This document shows positions 1 through 5,992 of a stretch of 16,779 nt of DNA, piece by piece. The position numbers and the translations under genes were made by a program. How positions within the stretch are numbered: position 1 is the first letter of the stretch; every line of letters starts with the position of its first letter. The stretch is from DASUMP01 sp036277635 (lineage in GTDB: Bacteria > Actinomycetota > Acidimicrobiia > IMCC26256 > PALSA-610), in assembly GCA_036277635.1 (NCBI GenBank), contig DASUMP010000268.1, positions 1-16,779 of the forward strand, written 5' to 3'. Under the pieces are notes generated by a model. It was not told where the DNA came from and made no database searches. It saw nothing but the letters and a program-made list of their open reading frames with translations.

Positions 1-215
1 GGGTACCGATCGAGGTCTTCGTTGGGCCCGAACTGCAGCGGGTTCACGAAGATCGTGACGATCACGAGATCGGTGGCGGCGCGCGCGGCGCGCATGAGCG
101 AGCGATGGCCCTCGTGCAAGTAGCCCATCGTCGGCACCAACCCGACGCGCGACCCGTCGCGGCGGGCCGCGTCGGCGAGCGCGCGCACCTCGGCGATCGT
201 GTGCACGACCTTCAT
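1..215 (-). CDS. panC: Pantothenate synthetase, N-terminal part (cut by window edge)
   Basis: Joins pantoate and beta-alanine using ATP to make pantothenate, the CoA precursor, in the cytosol. Only the first 71 or so residues are in the window. They begin MKVVHTIAEVRALADAARR and carry the family signature VPTMGYLHEGHRSLM (the HxGH nucleotide-binding motif) and then IFVNPLQFGPNEDLDRYP, typical of the PanC Rossmann-like nucleotidyltransferase fold. The ATG at 215-213 overlaps the TGA of the DUF2520 gene by 4 nt (ATGA), which fixes the start and suggests translational coupling. It is the last visible gene of the folB-folK-DUF2520-panC run. The remaining three quarters lie beyond the left edge. 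Confidence 0.96.
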   Translation of the reverse strand, partial: MKVVHTIAEVRALADAARRDGSRVGLVPTMGYLHEGHRSLMRAARAATDLVIVTIFVNPLQFGPNEDLDRY

Positions 216-1069
216 CGAGGCGTCCCGGGGTCGGCGTGGCGCAGGTCGTCGAGCAGCCGATCGATCGCGGTGTCGCGCCGCCCGGCGAGGCGGGCGGCTT
301 CGCGTGCCATCGCGCGGTACGCGTCGCGGTCGGTGGGATCGAGCGCGGCGAGATGCGCGGCGATCGTGGCGAGGTCGCCGCGCGCGACCGGTCCGGTCAG
401 CGCGGCCTCGGGGCCCAGATCGAGCGCGTTGTCGACCGAGGCGCGGATCAACGGCACGAACGCGGCGAAGGGCACGCCGCACGTGGTCGCGAGCCGATCG
501 ACCTGTCCGAGCAACGCGACCAGGTGGTTCGAGGCGACCGAGGCCGCCGCGTGGTAGCGGGCGCGCGCGTCGTCGGCGAGCGGGAAGGGGTGGAGCCCGA
601 TGCGCTCGGCGATGCGCGCGACCTCGTCGTCGCCGGCGACCGCGGCCCACGCGCCGGGCAGCCGCTCGAGCCCGGCCGACGCCGACGGGAACGTCTGGAG
701 GGGGTGCAGCGCGCCGACGCGCACGTCGGGGCGGCTCGCGGTGACCGGGGCGAACACGTCGATGCCCTGCGAGCCGGCGAGGTGCACGAGCAGCGCGCCG
801 GGCTCGAGCGACGGTGCGAGCGCGACGGCGACCTCGGTGATCGCGTCGTCGGGGACCGCGAGCACGACGAGGTCGGCACCGCGACCGGCGTGGGAGACGA
901 GGACCGGGTCGGCGTCGAGGCACGCCGCGGCCTCGCGGGTGCTCGCCGCGTCGGGGGCGCGTCCGGCGACCGCCACGACGCGCGCGCCGTGAGCGACGAG
1001 CGCGAGGGCGATCGTGGTGCCGGCTCGACCCGGACCGACCAGCGCGACGCTGGGATGGAAGTCGTTCAC
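212..1069 (-). CDS. Rossmann-like and DUF2520 domain protein
   Basis: A 285-residue protein with an N-terminal NAD(P)-type Rossmann fold (glycine loop GPGRAG at residues 12-17, later VVLAVPDDAI) and a C-terminal helical DUF2520 region containing HAAASVASNHLVALLGQVDRL-like sequence. The architecture resembles ketopantoate reductase or pyrroline-5-carboxylate reductase relatives, but the reaction is not established. Its place directly before panC is conserved in actinobacteria (Rv3603c-Rv3602c from memory), so a role in pantoate/pantothenate supply is a reasonable inference, not a demonstrated function. I chose the GTG at 1069 because it overlaps the folK TGA as GTGA and lies six residues before the first Rossmann strand. 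The open frame extends further upstream, but that part is antisense-style reading of folK. Confidence 0.88.
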   Translation of the reverse strand: MNDFHPSVALVGPGRAGTTIALALVAHGARVVAVAGRAPDAASTREAAACLDADPVLVSHAGRGADLVVLAVPDDAITEVAVALAPSLEPGALLVHLAGSQGIDVFAPVTASRPDVRVGALHPLQTFPSASAGLERLPGAWAAVAGDDEVARIAERIGLHPFPLADDARARYHAAASVASNHLVALLGQVDRLATTCGVPFAAFVPLIRASVDNALDLGPEAALTGPVARGDLATIAAHLAALDPTDRDAYRAMAREAARLAGRRDTAIDRLLDDLRHADPGTPR

Positions 1070-1605
1070 GCTCGGCGTGCGTCTCCTGGGCCTCCCGGTG
1101 CATCCTCGACGGTCGTCGGGTGACGCCCGGGAATCCTCAAGGCTAGCGCCGTGCGCTCGACGCCCGACCAGCCGCCCGGCGGCGCGGTGACGAGGTCGGG
1201 CGCGACGTCGGCGAGCGGCGCCAGCACGAACGCGCGCTCCCACAGGCGCGGGTGCGGCACGACCAGATCGTCGGTGTCGACCCGCTCGTCGCCCACGAGC
1301 AGCACGTCGACGTCGAGCGTGCGGGGACCCCACCGTTCCTCACGCACGCGACCGGCCCGGGTCTCGAGCTGCTGCGCGATCGCGAGCAGGTCGTGCGGCG
1401 AGCGGTCGGTCTCGAGGGCGACCACCGCGTTGAGGTACGGGCCCTGCTCGGGTCCGCCGACCGGTTCGGTCTCGTAGACCGCGGACACCGCGACGACCTC
1501 GACCCGTTCGTGCTCGGTCAGCGCGGCCAGCGCGGTGACGGCATCTTGCAGGTGGGCGGCGCGATCCCCGAGGTTCGAACCCAGCGCGAGGTAGGCGCGG
1601 GTCAC
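1066..1605 (-). CDS. folK: 6-hydroxymethyl-7,8-dihydropterin pyrophosphokinase
   Basis: Transfers pyrophosphate from ATP to 6-hydroxymethyl-dihydropterin, giving the substrate of FolP. The 179-residue protein has the normal length for a single-domain HPPK. Diagnostic motifs are YLALGSNLGDR at the N terminus, VYETEPVGGPEQGPYLNAVV, and the metal/ATP signature WGPRTLDVDVLL followed by VVPHPRLWERAFVLAPLADV. The GTG at 1605 overlaps the folB TGA (GTGA), and the folK TGA overlaps the GTG of the DUF2520 gene in the same way, so all three are probably translated by termination-reinitiation. A much longer in-frame reading upstream, antisense to pyk, has no folate-protein content and was not used. Confidence 0.97.
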   Translation of the reverse strand: MTRAYLALGSNLGDRAAHLQDAVTALAALTEHERVEVVAVSAVYETEPVGGPEQGPYLNAVVALETDRSPHDLLAIAQQLETRAGRVREERWGPRTLDVDVLLVGDERVDTDDLVVPHPRLWERAFVLAPLADVAPDLVTAPPGGWSGVERTALALRIPGRHPTTVEDAPGGPGDARRA

Positions 1606-1952
1606 CGCTCGATCCGGACCGCGACGTGGTCGAGCACCGCCGCCAGCGGTGGGCGCAGCTTGCGCACCTCGACGACCACACCCTGGACGCGGCTGTCGGC
1701 GAGGCACACCTCGGCGATGCGCGTCGCCAAGCGCTCGAGGAGCTGGTGGCGCTCCGACGACACGACGCGACTGATCGCCGCGCACACCGCGCCGTAGTCG
1801 ACCGTGTCGTCGAGGGCGTCGCTCGCGCCGGCGGCGTGCACGTCGACGTGGAGCTCCACGTGCACCTCGAACGGCTGCGGGCGCACCTGCTCTTCGGGGA
1901 GCACGCCGTGCACACCGAGCTCGCGCAGGCCGCTGATCAGAATCCGGTCCAC
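1602..1952 (-). CDS. folB: Dihydroneopterin aldolase
   Basis: Cleaves 7,8-dihydroneopterin to 6-hydroxymethyl-dihydropterin and glycolaldehyde. The 116-residue length is normal for the family. Visible signatures are DRILISGLRELGVHGVLPEE (canonical GLxxyGyHG, with Tyr changed to Val), ASDALDDTVDYGAV, HQLLERLATRIAEVCL, and the C-terminal lysine of VRKLRPPLAAVLDHVAVRIER. The usual GQ before the first beta hairpin is PQ here. The GTG at 1952 starts exactly at the conserved DRI segment and lies 8 nt after a TAGGGT -10 box, so the mRNA is probably leaderless. It heads the folB-folK-DUF2520-panC run. Only 31 bp separate it from divergent pyk. Confidence 0.95.
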   Translation of the reverse strand: MDRILISGLRELGVHGVLPEEQVRPQPFEVHVELHVDVHAAGASDALDDTVDYGAVCAAISRVVSSERHQLLERLATRIAEVCLADSRVQGVVVEVRKLRPPLAAVLDHVAVRIER

Positions 1953-1960
1953 GACCGACC

Positions 1961-1976
1961 ACCCTACGCGTAGGGT
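1961..1976. promoter_or_regulatory. Palindromic bidirectional promoter between folB and pyk
   Basis: A perfect 16-bp palindrome (ACCCTACGCGTAGGGT) fills half of the 31-bp gap between the divergent starts. It contains a TAGGGT hexamer on each strand (plus 1971-1976, minus 1966-1961), both fitting the actinobacterial TANNNT -10 pattern. The plus box ends 7 nt before the pyk GTG and the minus box 8 nt before the folB GTG, so transcription should begin at or next to each start codon. No good -35 hexamer is seen on either side; each would have to lie inside the opposite gene. It could also bind a dimeric regulator. The palindrome is seen directly; promoter activity is inferred. Confidence 0.72.
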
Positions 1977-1983
1977 CCGAGGT

Positions 1984-3387
1984 GTGCGCCGTACGAAGAT
2001 CGTCGCGACCGTCGGACCCGCGACGTCGGATCCCACCACCACGCGCGCGCTGCTGGAAGCGGGCGCCGACGTGCTCCGGCTCAACGCCGCGCACGGCGAC
2101 GCGCACGTCCACTCCGACTCGGCGCGCCGGATCCGCGCCGCGGCCGACGCGCTCGGGCGGTCGGCCGCGCTCTTGGTCGACCTCCCCGGTCCGAAGCTGC
2201 GCACCGGCGACGTCGCCGGCGACTCGGTCTCGTTGAGCGCGGGCGAGCGGTTCGTGCTCGGCGCCCTCGTCGAGCCCGGCGACGAGCACCGGGTCGCCAC
2301 GACCGTGCCGGACCTCGCGCACTGGGTGACCCCCGGAGACGAGATCACGCTCGCCGACGGCGCGATCGTGCTGGTGGTCGACGACGTGCGCGACGGCGCT
2401 GTGCACACCACGATCGCGCGCGGCGGCCTGCTGCGCTCCCGGAAGGGCATGCACATCCCGCGCGCCGAGCAGCACATCGAACCGTTCACCGACGCCGACC
2501 GCGACGCGCTCGAGCTCGCGCTCGCGCTGCGCGCGGAGTTCGTGGGCATCTCGTTCGTGCGTCACGCCCGCGACGTCGAGCAGATCCGGTCGTCGCTGCC
2601 GCGGCGCGGGTACCGACCGCAGCTGGTCACCAAGATCGAGACCGCGATCGCGCTCGACGAGCTCGACGGCATCATCGCGGTCGCCGACGCGGTGATGGTC
2701 GCCCGCGGCGACCTCGGGATCGAGGTGCCCGAAGCGCGCGTCCCGTTGATCCAGAAAGACATCATCCGACGCTGCAACGCGGCGGGGAAGCCCGTGATCA
2801 CCGCGACCCAGATGCTCGAGTCGATGACCCGCGCGCCGATGCCCACCCGAGCCGAGGTCAACGACGTCGCGAACGCGGTGATCGACGGCACCGACGCGCT
2901 GATGCTCTCCGAGGAGACCGCGGTCGGGGCGCACCCGATCGAGGCGGTGCGCACCATGGCGAACGTGGCGATCGAGGCCGAGCGCTGGCCGCGCGACCGC
3001 GTCGTGCCCGCGCCGAGCGACGACGACCGCGTCGCGTGGGCGGTCGCGCACGCCGCGGTCGAAGCGGCCGAAGACCTCGCCGTGACCGCGATCCTGTGCC
3101 CCACGCACTCAGGGGTGACGGCGCGGCGCGTCGCGAGCTTCCGGCCGCGGATGCCCGTGATCGGCGCGGCCGAGCGACCCGAGATCCTGGGTCAGCTCCG
3201 TCTCGTGTGGGGGGTGCAGCCCGTCGCGGTCGCGGCGGTGCCCGACGGCGCCGATCGCCTCGACCTCGCGCTCCGGGCCGCGCGCACCGCGGGGCTCCTC
3301 GCCGCGGGCGACCTCGTGGCGGTGGTGATGGCGTCGCCGGCGCCGCGTGCCGGCGCGACCGACACGGTCCGCATCGTGCGCGCCTGA
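1984..3387 (+). CDS. pyk: Pyruvate kinase, K+-independent type predicted
   Basis: Converts phosphoenolpyruvate and ADP to pyruvate and ATP; the final step of glycolysis. The 467-residue protein shows KIVATVGPATS, RLNAAHGD (32-39), GPKLRTG (69-75), ITLADG, the catalytic lysine in VTKIET (K217), metal site VARGDLGIEVP (239-249), TATQMLESM (273-281) and DGTDALMLSEETA, followed by the C-terminal domain. The usual RLNFSHG serine is Ala, and the DTKGPE segment is DLPGPK: the Leu and Lys at the positions equivalent to rabbit 113 and 117 mark the K+-independent class. The GTG at 1984 is chosen because KIVATVGPATS must begin close to the N terminus and a TAGGGT box ends 7 nt upstream (leaderless). It is the only plus-strand gene, divergent from folB. 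Confidence 0.96.
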   Translation: MRRTKIVATVGPATSDPTTTRALLEAGADVLRLNAAHGDAHVHSDSARRIRAAADALGRSAALLVDLPGPKLRTGDVAGDSVSLSAGERFVLGALVEPGDEHRVATTVPDLAHWVTPGDEITLADGAIVLVVDDVRDGAVHTTIARGGLLRSRKGMHIPRAEQHIEPFTDADRDALELALALRAEFVGISFVRHARDVEQIRSSLPRRGYRPQLVTKIETAIALDELDGIIAVADAVMVARGDLGIEVPEARVPLIQKDIIRRCNAAGKPVITATQMLESMTRAPMPTRAEVNDVANAVIDGTDALMLSEETAVGAHPIEAVRTMANVAIEAERWPRDRVVPAPSDDDRVAWAVAHAAVEAAEDLAVTAILCPTHSGVTARRVASFRPRMPVIGAAERPEILGQLRLVWGVQPVAVAAVPDGADRLDLALRAARTAGLLAAGDLVAVVMASPAPRAGATDTVRIVRA

Positions 3388-3400
3388 GCCGCCGGTCGGA

Positions 3401-3928
3401 TCAGGCCCCGGGGCGGCGCAACCCGAGGTCGAGCGTGACCGCGACGATCTCGCGACCGTCGGTGCCGAGGTTGCGGTTCGAGAGCTTCTCGATGATCGAG
3501 ATCGCGTGGGGCGCGGTCTCGACGAGCCCGACGAAGACGAGGTAGCCGGCGACGACGCCGAGCAGGCGGTCGCCGAACTCCTCGTGGTGCACGAACAGCT
3601 TCTCGCTCGGGTCGTCGAGGAACGACGCGATGGTCGTGTAGATCGTGCGCAACGTGACCGGGAGCTCGTCGTGGCGTCCGAGCGGCGTGTGCGCGTACGC
3701 GATGCTCGCCTCGTCGTACGCGTGCAGGTTGTGCGGCGAGTCGAGCAGCGACACGACGTGCGTGAACCCGTTGGCGCCGAGCCAGATGAGCTCTTCTTGG
3801 CGTCGCACCTTGCGGTGGTTGCGCGCGAAGCCGCCGGGGCGCTCCCCGATCGACAACCGGTCCTTGATCACCCAGGTGAAGAACCGGGGCTGCAGGCCCT
3901 GTGCCCACCGGCCGCGCAGCGTGGTCAT
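3401..3928 (-). CDS. Dual-specificity-phosphatase-like protein with Cys-to-His active site (pseudophosphatase?)
   Basis: A 175-residue protein with the layout of a dual-specificity phosphatase domain: GANGFTHVVSLLDSPHNL (51-68), YAHTPLGRHDE (78-88; D87 is in the usual place for the general acid), then FVHHEEFGDRLLGVVAGYLVF and HAISIIEKLSNRNLG. The signature is normally HCx5R with a nucleophilic Cys. Here it reads H114-H115-x5-R121: the Arg is kept, but the Cys position is His. Thiol-phosphate catalysis is therefore unlikely, and a binding or regulatory pseudophosphatase is the simplest reading. The ATG at 3928 overlaps the folP TGA as ATGA, so it is coupled to folP. It separates folP from folB, which are normally adjacent. 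It converges on pyk across 13 bp. Family assignment is by pattern only. Confidence 0.7.
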   Translation of the reverse strand: MTTLRGRWAQGLQPRFFTWVIKDRLSIGERPGGFARNHRKVRRQEELIWLGANGFTHVVSLLDSPHNLHAYDEASIAYAHTPLGRHDELPVTLRTIYTTIASFLDDPSEKLFVHHEEFGDRLLGVVAGYLVFVGLVETAPHAISIIEKLSNRNLGTDGREIVAVTLDLGLRRPGA

Positions 3929-4773
3929 GCCACCATCCCTTCCGGAGTCGCGCGGCGGATCACGTGGAGGAAGTGCGCCGCCCGCACCGTGGTGGCGACA
4001 TCGTGCACCCGCACGACGCGCACGCCGCGCGTGAACGCCCACACCGTGGTCGCGAGTGTGGGGTCGTCGCGCGCGGACACGTCGAGACCGTCGGTGAGCG
4101 GCGCGATGAACGACTTACGCGACGCGCCGACGACCACCGGCACCGCGAGCGCGTCGACCAGCTCGCCGATGCGCGCGAGCAGCTCGACGTTCTGCTCACC
4201 GGTCTTCGCGAACCCGATACCGGGATCGGCGAGCACCGCGTCGGCGCGCACGCCCGCGTCGCGCGCGGCGGCGACGCGCGCGACGAGGTGATCGGTGACC
4301 TCGCCGACGACGTCGTGGTAGTTGGTGTGCTGCTGCATCGTGCGCGGCGTGCCCCGCATGTGCATCGCGACGAACCCCACGTCGGCGGCGGCCACCGCCG
4401 CCAGCATCTCCGGGTCGGCGGTGCCCGCCGAGACGTCGTTCACGACGCGCGCACCCGCGTCGATCGCTTGCCGCGCGACCGCGGCCTTCGTGGTGTCGAT
4501 GCTCACCACCACGCCGCGGGCCGCCAACTCCGCGACGACGGGCAGCACCCGGCGCGCCTCTTCGGCGGCGTCGACCGGCTCGGCCCCGGGCCGGGTGGAC
4601 TCGCCCCCGATGTCGACGATCGCGGCACCGTGGGCGGCGAGCTCGAGACCGTGGGCGACGGCCGCGGCGGGGTCGAGGAACCGGCCGCCGTCGGAGAAGG
4701 AGTCGGGGGTGACGTTCACGATCCCCATGACCGCGCACGCGGGGAGTGCGGCGGTCGAGAAGGGCGCGGGCAT
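3925..4773 (-). CDS. folP: Dihydropteroate synthase
   Basis: Condenses 6-hydroxymethyl-dihydropterin pyrophosphate with p-aminobenzoate to dihydropteroate; the sulfonamide target. The 282-residue TIM barrel is of normal length. Signatures are GIVNVTPDSFSDGG (17-30), IGGESTRPGAEPV (55-67), SIDTTK (91-96), NDVSAG (112-117), MRGTP (139-143), DPGIGFAKT (183-191) and GASRKSFI (216-223), so the pterin and pABA loops look intact. The start is the ATG at 4773, 7 nt after a TAACCT -10 box, implying a leaderless message distinct from the folE operon 44 nt upstream. An internal ATG at residue 16 would remove little that is conserved and cannot be excluded. The phosphatase-like gene follows with an ATGA overlap. 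Confidence 0.97.
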   Translation of the reverse strand: MPAPFSTAALPACAVMGIVNVTPDSFSDGGRFLDPAAAVAHGLELAAHGAAIVDIGGESTRPGAEPVDAAEEARRVLPVVAELAARGVVVSIDTTKAAVARQAIDAGARVVNDVSAGTADPEMLAAVAAADVGFVAMHMRGTPRTMQQHTNYHDVVGEVTDHLVARVAAARDAGVRADAVLADPGIGFAKTGEQNVELLARIGELVDALAVPVVVGASRKSFIAPLTDGLDVSARDDPTLATTVWAFTRGVRVVRVHDVATTVRAAHFLHVIRRATPEGMVA

Positions 4774-4804
4774 CGGCGGCAGGTTACCGCCGGGTCACCG
4801 ACCC
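4774..4804. repeat. Two inverted repeats in the folE-folP gap
   Basis: The 44-bp gap contains CGGCGG(4774-4779)/CCGCCG(4787-4792) with a 7-bp centre holding the folP -10 box, and next to it a short hairpin GGGTC(4792-4796)/GACCC(4800-4804) with a 3-nt loop. On the minus strand the second lies just after folE, so it could be a weak terminator of the upstream operon or part of a folP operator. There is no T tract. Short GC-rich arms like these can also arise by chance in this genome. Confidence 0.4.
4781..4786 (-). promoter_or_regulatory. folP -10 box (TAACCT), leaderless promoter candidate
   Basis: On the minus strand TAACCT matches TANNNT and is followed by exactly 7 nt and then the folP ATG. 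No Shine-Dalgarno sequence fits between them. The box lies in the centre of a 6-bp inverted repeat (CGGCGG at 4774-4779, CCGCCG at 4787-4792), so RNA polymerase access could be controlled by a dimeric factor. No clear -35 hexamer is visible. Spacing and sequence are observed; function is inferred. Confidence 0.6.
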
Positions 4805-4817
4805 TCCGCCGAGGACC

Positions 4818-5447
4818 TCAGGTGCGGGGAACGGTGAATCCGAGCACCGACATCGCCTCGGCCCGGGTCGCAGGACTGTCTTTGAACAGGCCGCGCACGG
4901 CCGAGGTGACGGTGAGCGACCCCGCCTTGCGCACGCCGCGCATCGACATGCACAGGTGCTCCGCCTCGATGACGACGAAGGCCCCCCGGGGCTCGAGCCG
5001 GGCGACGATCGCGTCGGCGATCTGCGAGGTGAGGCGCTCTTGCACCTGCGGACGCCGGCAGAATCCGTCGACGAGGCGCGCCAGCTTCGACAGTCCGGTG
5101 ATGCGACCGTCGGGGCCGGGGATGTACGCCACGTGGGCGCGCCCGTGGAACGGCACGAGGTGGTGCTCGCACAGCGAGTAGAGCGGGATGTCCTTCACCA
5201 TCACCATCTCGTCGTGGTCGGCCTCGAACGTGGTGGTGAGGTGCTCGGTCGGGTCCTCGTGCAGCCCGCTCATGATCTCGGCGTACATCTCGGCGACGCG
5301 ACGCGGGGTGCGCACGAGACCGTCGCGATCGGGGTCCTCGCCGATGGCGACGAGGATCTCGCGCACCGCGGTCTCGATGCGCGCGCGGTCGATCCCCGAC
5401 GCGGCGCCGTCGCCGTCGAGCGCGTGCAGCGGCTGCGGGTCGGTCAC
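4818..5447 (-). CDS. folE: GTP cyclohydrolase I (zinc-dependent, type IA)
   Basis: Converts GTP to 7,8-dihydroneopterin triphosphate; first step of folate synthesis. The 209-residue protein is a clear FolE: TPRRVAEMYAEIMSGL, YSLCEHHLVPFHGRAHVAYIP (zinc ligands C93 and H96), ITGLSKLARLVDGFCRRPQVQERLT, EAEHLCMSMRGV (third zinc ligand C166) and SAVRGLF. All metal ligands are present, so this is the zinc enzyme and not the MptA/FolE2 type. The GTG at 5447 overlaps the hpt TGA as GTGA, joining it to the tilS-hpt operon. In the actinobacteria I know, ftsH lies between hpt and folE; here it is absent and the two overlap. The longer open frame upstream is a shadow of hpt and tilS. Confidence 0.97.
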   Translation of the reverse strand: MTDPQPLHALDGDGAASGIDRARIETAVREILVAIGEDPDRDGLVRTPRRVAEMYAEIMSGLHEDPTEHLTTTFEADHDEMVMVKDIPLYSLCEHHLVPFHGRAHVAYIPGPDGRITGLSKLARLVDGFCRRPQVQERLTSQIADAIVARLEPRGAFVVIEAEHLCMSMRGVRKAGSLTVTSAVRGLFKDSPATRAEAMSVLGFTVPRT

Positions 5448-5992
5448 GAGGTCTCGCTCTCGGGGCCCGCGTACTCGGCGATGTAGGGCAGGTTGCGGTA
5501 ACGCTCGGCGACGTCGAGGCCGTAGCCGACCACGAAGTCGGGCGGGATGCGGAAGCCGACGTACTTGAGGTCGGGATCGCCCTTCTGGAGCCCTTCCTTC
5601 ACGAGCAGCGCGCACACCTCGAGCGACGCGGGGCCGCGCGACCGGAGGTTCTTGCGGAGGTACTGCAGCGTGAGACCGGAGTCGACGATGTCCTCGACGA
5701 TGATCACGTGACGGCCGGTGAGGTCGAGGTCGAGGTCTTTGACGATGCGGACGACGCCGCTCGTGCGCGTCGCCGATCCGTACGACGACACGGCCATGAA
5801 GTCGAACTCTACGGGGAGGTCGATCGCGCGGGCGAGGTCGCTCATGAACATGAACGCGCCCTTGAGGACGCCCACGAGCAGCGGCGGGTTCCCCGCGTAG
5901 TCGGACGTGATGTCCTTGCCGAGCTCGGCGATCCGCTGCTGCAGCTCGACTTCGTCGACGACGGTGCGACCGATCAAGTCCCGATGGTTCAT
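5444..5992 (-). CDS. hpt: Hypoxanthine phosphoribosyltransferase
   Basis: Salvages hypoxanthine (and usually guanine) to IMP/GMP with PRPP. The 182-residue protein has normal length and the family motifs: LVGVLKGAFMFMSDLARAI near the N terminus, FMAVSSYGSATRTSGVVRIVKDL (flexible loop with SYG), the PRPP-binding loop VIIVEDIVDSGLTL (96-109), and the C-terminal VGYGLDVAERYRNLPYIAEY. I take the ATG at 5992 because it overlaps the tilS TGA as ATGA, the same coupling seen elsewhere here. A GTG two codons upstream (5998) is also open. The tilS-hpt pair is widely conserved; hpt then overlaps folE by 4 nt. Confidence 0.96.
   Translation of the reverse strand: MNHRDLIGRTVVDEVELQQRIAELGKDITSDYAGNPPLLVGVLKGAFMFMSDLARAIDLPVEFDFMAVSSYGSATRTSGVVRIVKDLDLDLTGRHVIIVEDIVDSGLTLQYLRKNLRSRGPASLEVCALLVKEGLQKGDPDLKYVGFRIPPDFVVGYGLDVAERYRNLPYIAEYAGPESETS

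Noticed and set aside
1066..3108. folK as the C-terminal end of a 680-residue fusion
   Set aside because: The upstream part is antisense to pyk and folB codons with no domain; the GTG at 1605 gives a normal FolK and fits the GTGA overlap.
3388..3417. Terminator between convergent pyk and the phosphatase-like gene (GCCGCC / GGCGGC)
   Set aside because: Only a 6-bp stem with an 18-nt loop, one arm inside the coding region and no T tract; expected by chance at this GC content.
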